64,000 nt of DNA from Saccharum officinarum (taxonomy: Eukaryota; Streptophyta; Magnoliopsida; Poales; Poaceae), in contig CM036199.1 in assembly GCA_020631735.1 (NCBI GenBank), positions 15,034,834 through 15,098,833 on the forward strand, in the 5' to 3' direction. The position numbers and the translations under genes are program-made. The notes under the pieces were generated by a model that worked only from the letters and a program-made list of their open reading frames with translations, did no database searches and was not told the DNA's origin. Below are positions 55,182 through 64,000 of the stretch, piece after piece (the first letter of the stretch is position 1; every line of letters starts with the position of its first letter).

Positions 55182-57957
55182 ATGGACAACCTAGTGAGCA
55201 TATATCATGGAGGAACTGTGGAACGAGACCGCTATGGATATGTTGAGTTTGTTGACATGCAAAGTGTGCCTATGCTATTCAATGAGAAGCCATCATTTAG
55301 TGAGTTGACTGTAAGGGCTCGTGAGGAGGTACATTGCTATGGAGATGATGGCATCATAGTTGAGGGTGTACTTCACCTAGGTTTCCCTCCCAATATGCTA
55401 AGGAAGATGATCCCAATAGGGTGTGCAGATCAGTGGGACAACTATATGAGATCGGCTATGAAAAGCCAATTCCAAAGTTTGGACGTGGTTGTGCATCGAG
55501 TGCTCGTTGATCCCATCCCTCTTGGGTTGTCCCCGCCAATGGGTGAGCATGCATACTTTGAACCACCCATCCCAAAACATGATGTGGATGCGGAGGTTCC
55601 GCCTACCGTTCCCGATGCGCAATCTGCCCCCAATGATGTGGCACATCCTCCTCAGGAGATCCCTTTGACATAGAATCATCCGAGTAAGTGTCAATTAGGC
55701 ATCGTTTTATCTTTATAGCTTAAGTCTCTTCTTTTCATCCACTTTTCTTATCATCTCCTCTTATTTGTGGCTATGTTGTAGGAGACGTTCCCGATAATGA
55801 GGGTGCTCCTCCTGCTGATGCTCAAGTCTAGATTGGAGATGGAATCCGTGCCTCCAATAGTATTGAAATTATGAATGATTCAGAGCCATATGAGATCGCA
55901 AGGGCTGTTGATTCTGACGATGATCGTCCCGTTGGAGAGCTCACGGAGAGTGACGTTGAGATGCTGAGGCGTATTTTTCCTGACCGCCGTGATCCTGTGG
56001 TTCGTGAGTTCAGTGATCTTACTCATTCAGATCAGGCGTGTGTCGAAGGACGTGAAGATGAGTTACAGGAAGCTCCAGAGGCTGGTCCTAGTATGGAGAT
56101 AGAGAAGGGAGGGTTTTCAATGACCTTCCTGCATTGAAGAGGTGGTTGCAGGCGTTTGCCGTGATACGCAAGAGACCGTACAAGGTCCTGCATTCCCATG
56201 TGGAGCGGTGTTACATGGTTGTTTGTGACAAGGAACGCTGTCCATGGAGGGTTTGTGCAAGGAAGCAAAAGTTCTCTGGAAAGTGGAAGATCACAAGAGT
56301 TGTCAGGCCACACACTTGTTCTTCACATGACCTCAGCACGAAGCATCGGCAGTTGACATCTACCCTCATTGCCAAGCGGTTGATGAAAGTATTACAGGGA
56401 GAGCCGAACATGAAGGTCAGGACAATTATCAAAATAGTTAATGAGGTGTATGGAGGATATGACATATCTTATGGCAAAGCTTGGAGGGCTAAGCAGCGGG
56501 CGTGGAAGATGATATATGGGGACTGGGAGGATGGCTACGAGCAGCTTCCAGTACTTCTCAATGCAATCAAAGCAGTGAATCCAGACATGCATTATGAGTA
56601 CATCCCTAGGCCAGACGCATGGAAGGATGGGAGACAGATATTCTTCCGTGCTTTCTGGTGCTTCCCTCAGTGTGTCGAGGCATTTAGGCACTGCCGTCTA
56701 GTCTTCTCCATTGATGGTACATTCTTGATTGGCAAGTACCGTGGCACACTTCTCATAGCCATATCGTGTGACGCAAACAACAAGCTTGTTCCTTTGGTAT
56801 TTGCTTTGGTTGAGAGGGAGAATAATGATAGCTGGGGATGGTTCTTAAGGCTAGTCCGGATATATGTGGTTGGGCCTGGCAGGGAGGTGGGCGTCATATC
56901 TGATAGGCACCAGGGCATACTTAATGCTGTGCGAGAGGAGATAGAGGGGTATGCACCTTTGCACCATCGTTGGTGTACTCAACACCTTGCTGAGAATCTA
57001 CTCCGGAAGGATGGTGTGAAGGATAATTTTGATCTTTTCTATGAGGCTGCTCGACAGCTTGAGGATAGGTATTTTCAGAGAAAGTTAGATGAGGTCAGAA
57101 CCGCATCCAATGCCGAAGGTAGACAATGGCTGACAGGTTTGATGAGAGATGTGGACAAATGGACAAGAGCTCACGACGCAGGTGGTTGGAGGTACGAGTT
57201 TCAGTGCAGCAACATGGCTGAGTCTTTTAATAAGCTACTGCTAGGGATTCGTGGTATGCCCTTGAACGCTATCGTTCAATTCACATTCTACAAGCTTGTT
57301 GCCTGGTTCAACGATCGGCACGTCCATGCATTGCAGTTGCAGAGTGAAGGTAAGATTTGGGCTCCCACACCACATGCACATCTAGACAAGGTGAAGGAAA
57401 GGGCTGGCACATATGAGGTCACATGTTTTAACCATGCCACAGGAAGATATGAGGTGAAGCATACCGGTGGTACTACATCTAATGGTGAGGTCCGAGAGTC
57501 GAGGATTCATGTGATAGTCCTCTAAGATTTCTCATGCACTTGTGGGAAACCAAGGCAATATCACTTTGTATGTTCTCACCTTGTAGCAGCTGCTAGGCAT
57601 CGCAACTATGATATTGAGGCAAGGATACCTCGCGAGTTCAGTGTTGATATGCTTGTCCAAACATGGAGGCCCCGCTTCGTGCCTTTCCGAGACCCTGGAG
57701 AGTGGCCTCCATACGACGGTCCAACGTACGTTGCAGATCCAGCTTACCGTTGGGACAAGCGGGGCTCTAGAAAGAGGACGAGACACAGGATGGTTATGGA
57801 TCAGATACCCGGTAGAACGCGACATGGGAGAGCAATGCCATTTCTTAATGACCCAGAGCAGTACGAGTGTGGCAAGTGCGGTAGACTTGGCCACAATTTC
57901 CACACTTGCCATTGGCAAATTAGTGAGGTGCGACTTGTAGTTGTTTCTATTATTTAA
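55182..57957 (+). pseudogene. MULE transposase (MURA-like) with SWIM and CCHC zinc motifs, broken
   Basis: The N-terminal exon 55182-55673 (MDNLVSIYHGG, RYGYVEFVDMQ) is followed by an acidic stretch to about 56110. Next is a domain with CDKERCPWRVCARK resembling the MULE DNA-binding finger. The DDE-type core is in 56134-57525: SIDGTFL (Asp194 of that frame) and VISDRHQGI (Asp257), then HRWCTQHLAENL. Beyond a TAA at 57523-57525 the same frame continues with a SWIM finger (CTCGKPRQYHFVCSH) and a CCHC knuckle (CGKCGRLGHNFHTC). Other breaks are TAG at 55829-55831 and a one-base shift near 56110 in a G run. It would mobilise this MULE family if intact. Confidence 0.88.
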
Positions 57958-58043
57958 TACCTATCGTATTTAGTGTACAATTCTTGCTTTATATTTAAAT
58001 GTATATTTATTTTATAACTTACTGACTATATTCTTTTTATAGG

Positions 58044-60531
58044 ATGGCGCAATTCTACCTTCTGGACCCGGTGTACGATGAGAGCCACCGAGGACGTCTT
58101 GTAGCGTCGGGGCAGGTAAGATTTTACACTCCCATATCACATACTTCGAATTTTAAGTGCATATGTGTGTGTCAAGTAACATTTGTATTTCGTTAAAATG
58201 CAGGACCTTCCGCTCCTTCGTTCTAGAGTACATGGAGGGTTCTTAGAAATGCAGTACGACGACAGGTACACACCTTACCTATCGAGAGCTAGCCTAGATG
58301 TCATATCTTTCCAGGTTCGTCGTGGCCTGCCTTTGTTCAACTCAGCGGGCTTGACTTCGTTGGTTGACAGGTATTTTATGAACACATAGGTTGTATTAAT
58401 AATCATTTGTTCATGTGGTTATGTTTCTGAGGAGCATTATTGGTTTGCTAAAATTATAGGTGGCGATCTAAGACTCACAGCTTTCACATGGCGTTTGGGG
58501 AGATGATAGTCACGCTATAGGACTGTCAGAAGATGCTAGGTCTAAGGATTCGTGGGAGGGCAGTGACAAGGCAGTGTAGGTTAGAGGGTTGGAGAGCTCG
58601 GGTGGAGACCTTCCTTGGACGTTCGGTGGGTGAGCAAGGAGAGGGCACTTCTGGTGTTCTTCTCTCATGGCTTCGGGCTAAGTTTGCACAGTGTCCCCTA
58701 GGGGTAGACGAGCAGATAGTCCAGTACTACTGTATGGCGTGGATCCTACACTTGTTTGGCTCTGTTCTCTTCCCCGACGGAACGGGGGACACTGCGTCGT
58801 GGATGTGGATCCAGTGCCTCACAGACTAGGACCAGGCGGGTCACTACAGCTGGGGCTCTGCAGTGTTGGCTTTCCTTTACTGTTAGCTTTGCGAGGCGTG
58901 TCGGCGGTCTTCACAGTCAGCCTCACTTGGTGGGTGTGCGTACCTACTCCAGCTGTGGATGTGGTCGCGGCTTCCAGTTACTCGTCCCGTGGTGCTGGCT
59001 CCTCGCGACTGGTTCCCAGTGCAGAACGCACGTCTACAGCCGACGTGGGCGTACCTGTGGGACTAGGTGATAGTTCCTCACGCGAGGATGGAGCGGGCGT
59101 ACAAAGAGTACACAGACGAGCTAGACATGCTAATGGCCTCTAGTGTAAGTATAAATTATTATACATGTTGGTTCGAAAGAAATTATTTATTAAGCTATCT
59201 AACTTCTTGTTTGGACACATTGCAGGTGACTTGGGAGCCATACGTGGACGAGGCCGCACTTCCTTTTGTGGTGAGCAACATGTGTGACAGCGACAGCGAG
59301 CTCTACAGGGTGAGGTGCCCTCTTATCTGCTTCTATGCTATCGAGTACCACCTTCCACATCGAGTTGCATGCCAGTTTGGAGCAAGGCAGCGTTGTCCAC
59401 CATCTCCAGTGTCGACCGGTGTTGACTTGCACAAGTAAGTGTTCTATTCTTTGTAATTGGACCTTTATCCTGAAGTTGCACTTATATTATTACCACTTGA
59501 TATATGTCGAATAAGATGGATGAAATAATTGTTGGTATGTTTGTATGTCTATGGAATGCATATAGGTGTGGTTTGCTTCAACAAACAAAGGAAACTATGC
59601 CGAAATTTTTAACTTTGGCATACATGCATGTTATAGTCACACGATGTTGACTAACTTGTGTACGTGTTTTGCAGGCTCGATCGTAAGAAAAACAGAAAAA
59701 TCTTTGATTGGGCCCATCACCACCGAGACTACATCGAAGAGTGGGAGATGTTCGACGAGAACGTGGATGACAACGACGAGCCGCACACGAACAGAGACTA
59801 CAGGCGGTACCAAGCTTGGTACCACCAAGCGACTCATCCGAGGCTTAAGCTACAGTGGACACACGATGACTACGCTGACATTGAGTCGTCCGAGGATGAG
59901 GACACGGCGTACGACCACTCTACTCATGTAGGTCGCCAGGTGGGAGCAGGACCGATCTTGGACAGAGTGGTATGTCATTTGCTCTACTTTTATATATCGA
60001 TTTGCGTAACAATAAATTATAACTTAAAACTTTGTTGTAGAGCAACTTCCTCAGGATGTCGGTCCAAGAAATAGAACGCTTTCGTCCGAGGGTGAGGGAC
60101 GATGACACATGTAGCTTCCTTGACGTAAGTATCTATAAATATGCAAATATTAGATTACTAACACGTTCAATATATTCAGTTGACATGATTTTGTGCACCA
60201 GAGACTGGCTCGTCGGCTACGCCGTACCGCTGCACGCTGTGGTTGCAGGACAGGCACGACGCAGGACGTGTACGTGCCTTCTGCACCCAGAGGTGGCATA
60301 GGTTCATCTAGCCACCCACCTACAGGGTCGCGAGGCATTTGCACCGAGGACGACGATGAGGACGACGACCACGAGGACGAGGACCAGGGGCACGAGGAGA
60401 TTGGACCATCTTAGCTAGACGATACTCCCTGGACTCAGCCTACGCAGCAGGTCGGTACCAGGCGACGTCGACCACCTGACCCTTACACTCTAGGCACCCA
60501 CGCTCTTAGACACAAGGGCAAGTGTAGGTGA
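58044..60531 (+). pseudogene. Plant mobile domain (PMD, MAIN/MAIL-like) gene carried by the MULE; five in-frame TAG stops
   Basis: Seven exons with clean GT-AG junctions and consistent phase: 58044-58115, 58204-58370, 58460-59144, 59226-59434, 59675-59969, 60041-60124, 60202-60531. It opens MAQFYLLDPVYDESHRG. Exon 3 has the PMD core (MAFGEMIVTL, HLFGSVLFPD, GHYSWGSAVLAFLY). Exons 4-6 include ALPFVVSNMCDSDSELYR, and the tail is acidic, then Arg-rich. Stops are TAG at 58518, 58827, 58884, 59064 and 60412, each at a site where Gln or Trp is expected. PMD proteins act in transcriptional silencing and development in plants and also occur as transposon cargo (family knowledge). Function here is unknown. 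Confidence 0.85.
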
Positions 60532-61060
60532 GGGACTGTAGCCGACTTGTGGACTGTATGGACGGTATGGACTATTATTATGGACTGTTATATCCTATTA
60601 TTATGTATCATATGAACTACTATGGAGTTTATGGACTCCAGGCACCCACACTTTGAGGATACTCATATATATTGTTTAAGGTGAATGCCATATATAATTG
60701 TTGATGACATATGTTACTGTGATATTTGTGTTTGGATTGAATCAAAAACAGGGAAAACTCTGCCAAAATTTTCTGCAACATGTCAAGTCGTGCAGTACAC
60801 CGATAGCATGTAGCATTTTCAGTGATTTATCATGTCACTATCCTATCATACATCCTCTTTTACAAATGAATTCATTGATCAAGGAATCTAGCCTTTACAG
60901 ATGAGTTTTCAAATAGGCTTTTTAGGGATGGCATCTAGGCTTTTCAGGAGCATTAAAGCCATAATACAACGGCTCTCAACATCACTGCTAGCTATATATA
61001 CACCTTCCTCCATACAATGGTAGTCACTTGAAACCAGAAGTTGGTTATCTACGAGTAGTA
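60532..61060. other. Spacer between PMD and GRF-like genes
   Basis: AT-rich, non-coding; presumably 3' end of the PMD unit and promoter of the next. No TATA assigned. Confidence 0.45.
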
Positions 61061-61760
61061 ATGTCTGCAGGGTCATCTAGAGGGAAGGGAACGGGGAGGG
61101 ACTAAGGGTACTCCCATTGTGTGGGAGGGGTCTCTGGGTCCAGAAGACTTTGATGAACCAGTGTATCATTTTCCTGTCGAGACCAAGAGAGATTTCACCA
61201 AAGAGTGTCCACTCCGAGGATATGATAACCGGAAAGAAGATTGACCAAAATGTAGGCATGGTGAGGACTGCTTAGTGCAGATGTTCGTGGAGGGTTTGGA
61301 TGGAGGTCGCCGATTCTTCAAATGTCCGCGAGCAGAGGTAATTGGTTTTAAAATTTATTACTCAAAATTTTTTCTCCATTATTTTGCATCTCATAGACAA
61401 AACTAACTGCATGTTCACTAAAATCTTTAAAATGCAGTGTTCAGAGTCTAAAAAAATTGTGGCTTCACTAGGTGGGTCGATCCTAGATCAATCTATCCGT
61501 ACGCACAGTACATCTACTACTTGCAAGACAGTATCTTCGAACTAGAAAGGGAAGTTAGCAACGGTTACAAGGACGACGAAGCAGATGATACCAATAGTGG
61601 TGCCGTTTCACAGGACGAACCATACCATGATCCATATTGCACCTGCCCTAACCACAAGAACAACGGGCCTCCGCCACCACCCTCGCCACCGCCACCATCA
61701 ACAATGGGAGGGTACTGTGGAGAAGGGGCTACACAGTTTGCTATGTGGCCGCACTACTAG
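61061..61760 (+). pseudogene. GRF-zinc-finger-like MULE cargo gene, broken
   Basis: A possible start is at 61061 (MSAGSSRGKG). In the following frame it reads GTPIVWEGSLGPEDFDEPVY, a TGA at 61242-61244 where Trp is expected, then PKCRHGEDCLVQMFVEG and GGRRFFKCPRA, a Cys/His pattern like zf-GRF. A GTAATT donor follows 61337 and the acceptor is at 61437. Exon 2 contains TRWVDPRSIYPYAQYIYYLQ, FELEREV, an acidic stretch and a Pro-rich tail. An A run near 61452 is one base short, shifting the frame. No function is known to me beyond recurrent presence in MULEs. Confidence 0.7.
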
Positions 61761-62162
61761 ATAGAACAAATCTATCGTGTACACATGCCATGTAATGTGC
61801 TTGTTGTTCGCTCTAATTACCTAAGACATGTTAGGTTTAGTCTAGGACATATGTGCCCTAGTTTGGTACAAGTTCTGACATGCCATGTCCTATGTTATAC
61901 GTGTTGAATTGTGAAATCCAGTACTTCCTTATGTTTTATGTGCACCTCGAGAACTAGTTTCAGTAACTCAGTAACATTAAACCTGATATATGACAATACT
62001 ATGCAAGGTCCAAAAACTTAAAGTACATATGAAGTACATGACGACAAAATAAATAACACAGAACATGCCCTAGGTACATGATTTACCTAAAGTACATTAT
62101 ATTAAACACATTGTATACTAGATCGACCACATTGTTTATGATTAAACCATACAACTAGTATA
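61761..62162. other. Convergent spacer in the MULE
   Basis: 3' flanks of the plus-strand GRF-like gene and the minus-strand gene. Non-coding. Confidence 0.45.
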
Positions 62163-62869
62163 CTACTGAGTATAACGAGGCCACTTTCTCTTTTTCTGGG
62201 CATCGGGATTCTCCTCCATCGCTGCCTTCGCTCGGCGCACGCGCTCAAACTTCTTCTCTCTCTCTTCCCTACACGCAGCAACATGCCTCCTTTCCTCCTC
62301 TTCCTTGTTCTCCTTTGCTATTGCCTTCTCTCTGCGTCTCTTCTCTAATATCTCCAGGCGCTCCGCATCCCACTCCTTCAGGCCTTGTAGAAGCCACATG
62401 TCAGCCTTCTTGATCTCAGTGTCGATCCACTGCTCAAAATCACATAGCGGTCGAGGGGTCTGCAGCAAATGGAATTGTTTCAAATCCAATTAATATGCAA
62501 AACTTAATAATACATAAATTAATTAATAAACAAAAGCAATTTCTCACAATAAATGTACTGCGGCGCTGACGCTTCGTAGGCTCCCATGCAAAATTGGAAC
62601 ACATCCAATATCTCTGCTTATATGTTGCCTCATCTTCAGAAATATCTACCTTGCAAGGATCGCCACAGAAGCACATGGGTATTGGCACACCGCTAGGGAG
62701 AGGCTTTGGGACGTACGGACTTTCGGTCATCCGTCCATAGCTACAATTTAACAAATTCTGTTCTAATATAACAAAACAAATAATAATAAACCTAAAAACT
62801 AAGGGTTTAATATATGATGAAAAAGATCTACGCATACCTTTGTTTTATAGCTTTTTCACGCCTAGGCAT
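62163..62869 (-). CDS. Small Cys-motif/coiled-coil protein of the MULE, 173 aa, three exons, intact
   Basis: Exons (minus): 62838-62869, 62548-62740, 62163-62459, with GT-AG junctions and matching phases. The sum of 522 nt gives 173 residues plus stop. The start is MPRREKAIKQ. Exon 2 carries MCFCGDPCKVDISED and RYWMCSNFAWEP, a four-Cys pattern similar to the GRF-type finger. Exon 3 has CDFEQWIDTEIK followed by a highly charged coiled coil (EKRRREKAIAKENKEEEERR) and a basic end. It is the only unbroken gene of the element and is transcribed against the others. Function not known; a DNA- or RNA-binding accessory protein is plausible inference. Confidence 0.72.
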
Positions 62870-63129
62870 CCTACGGTTATACAATACATACGAATTTTAA
62901 AAAGCACATGAACAAATAACATGTGAAGTTCATAGGTTAAGAATATGACTTTATTTTACCAAATCGATTGGAAATAAATAACGAAGGGTGAGAGGATACC
63001 TAGCTCTCGAAGATCGACGAATAAAATCCAACTTCTCACGGTCCAATAGGTCGATTGAAGAGGTTGGCCGAAGTGTACAGAGGAAAAACCCGAAGAGAAG
63101 GAGAAAGAAAACGAGAATGACTCGGGGCT
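62870..63129. other. MULE sequence between the minus-strand gene and the right terminal repeat
   Basis: Probable promoter/5' leader of the minus-strand gene. No specific signal assigned. Confidence 0.4.
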
Positions 63130-63343
63130 CTTGGCGCCAAGATCCGTGGCGCCATGCTTGGCGTCAAGATCCATGGCGCCATGCTCCCTGCCACGTCAGC
63201 GCCACGACGGCAGAGTCATGCCGTTATATCTTGGCGCCGATGACTATGGCGCCAAGATAAGGGTCCATTTTTTAAAATCTTTCCGCCAGAGGCATATTTG
63301 AGAGAATCTTTCGAAAAAAAGGCTGAAAAACAAAAAAAAACGG
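63130..63343. repeat. MULE right terminal inverted repeat
   Basis: Inverted match to 54214-54427, including AAGGGTCCATTTTTTAAAATC and the GGCGCCAAG units. Ends AAAACGG at 63343. Confidence 0.92.
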
Positions 63344-63353
63344 TCTCTACTAT

Positions 63354-63701
63354 CAACTGATGATTGTGATTGATGAGGGCATTCTGCCATCTACTACTGC
63401 GCTGGAGCAGTTCGATCGGGCGATGTATTTGACGGGCTGACGGTTGATCAGGTATAAACGAGACAAATACATGAGTCGAGAGCAGCTGGCCAACTGGCGG
63501 CCAAGTCAATGTAACGTAAAGATTGAAAATGTACTGATAGCAAAAAAAAAATAGTACTGGTAGTACTGCCCTATTTTGGCAACTATACTCGAATACTAAT
63601 TTACGTAATTGATTATACGCGCGAGCTGGCGCAACAGTTGGCATAAAATGACAAACGTTTGATGACAGCATCCGGGACGAGTTTTCGAGGCAAAAGTAGT
63701 A
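63354..63701. other. Flank between the MULE and the Stowaway MITE
   Basis: Nothing recognised. Confidence 0.45.
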
Positions 63702-63942
63702 CTTTCTCCGTCCATAAAAATATATCATTCTCAAACAGTTTGAACTTTGATTAAATTTATATAAAAAATACTAATATTTATAATACAAAATAAGTATCAT
63801 TAGATTAGTTATAGAATATATTTTTATAATAAATTTATTTGGAGACATAAATATTAATACTATTTACTATAAATTTGGTCAAACTTGAGTCAGTTTAACT
63901 GACACGCTTCCCATAATTGCAAGCTTTGTCGGACGGAGGGAG
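63702..63942. mobile_element. Stowaway (Tc1/Mariner-type) MITE, 241 bp
   Basis: The ends CTTTCTCCGTCCATAAAA and ..TTTGTCGGACGGAGGGAG match the CTCCCTCCGTCC terminal consensus. TA flanks both sides (63700-63701, 63943-63944). AT-rich, non-coding. Confidence 0.92.
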
Positions 63943-64000
63943 TAGCTGCCTATGCTTCATATCACACTCCACGTATATATGATGTCGGCGCCCTCCCGCA

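Larger units (their letters stand above)
54214..63343 (+). mobile_element. Large Mutator-like element (MULE), 9130 bp, with PMD and GRF-type cargo genes
   Basis: Terminal inverted repeats of about 210 bp (54214-54427 and 63130-63343) start CCGTTTTTTT and share TTTCGAAAGATTCTCTCAAA. The 10-bp flanks are TCTCTATTAT (54204-54213) and TCTCTACTAT (63344-63353), a target duplication with one mismatch, within the MULE size range. Contents in order: GC-rich leader, MULE transposase with SWIM and CCHC zinc motifs, plant-mobile-domain gene, GRF-finger-like gene (all plus strand), and a small three-exon gene on the minus strand. All but the last carry stops or frameshifts. Confidence 0.92.

Overview
This window looks like nuclear DNA from a grass, most likely a panicoid of the sorghum/sugarcane/Miscanthus group. 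The evidence is spliced plant genes with GC-rich first exons, a Sirevirus-type Copia element whose LTRs are full of GACCGGACGC/GCGTCCGGTC palindromes, a CACTA element with TTTGCCGAGTGCC subterminal repeats, many small grass MITEs, and two 100-N scaffold gaps (15710-15809, 46601-46700). Species assignment is inference. I found no prokaryotic features, rRNA, tRNA or CRISPR array. LAYOUT, left third: positions 1-2818 look like the 3' end of another LTR retrotransposon that landed in the 5' LTR of a Sirevirus Copia element (visible part 2819-15425: gag, frameshifted pol, a broken env-position reading frame, 3' LTR). Next is a decayed CACTA element transcribed leftwards (15810-23325; its left end is lost or lies in the first gap). 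Middle: two tandem GT37 (xyloglucan-type) fucosyltransferase genes lie at 24132-26090 and 33234-34998. Between them are a solo Sirevirus LTR with perfect AACGG target duplications, a hAT-type MITE with perfect 8-bp duplications, and a dead BAHD acyltransferase. On the minus strand follow a mitochondrial carrier of the uncoupling-protein type (35421-39452) and a zeaxanthin epoxidase gene (40219-44613) with a second, divergent first exon further upstream (45689-46204). The carrier's only intron holds a MITE that itself contains a Pack-MULE carrying fragments of an RPW8-type immune-receptor gene and a UDP-glycosyltransferase gene. Right third: an ABCB transporter fragment sits beside the second gap, followed by a MITE-rich stretch (48.7-54.0 kb). 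Then comes a 9.1-kb Mutator-like element (54214-63343) with ~210-bp terminal inverted repeats and a 10-bp target duplication (9/10 identical). It carries a MULE transposase, a plant-mobile-domain (PMD) gene, a GRF-zinc-finger-like gene, and a small opposite-strand three-exon gene that is the only one still open. A Stowaway MITE closes the window. HOW IT FITS: the host genes are metabolic (cell-wall fucosylation, mitochondrial transport, xanthophyll cycle/ABA precursor supply), and most of the remaining DNA is transposon. The most notable observations are the MULE with PMD and GRF cargo, whose premature stops nearly all look like C-to-T decay; the two first exons of zeaxanthin epoxidase; and the three-level nested chimeric Pack-MULE. 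All homology statements come from reading motifs by eye; no database search was run.
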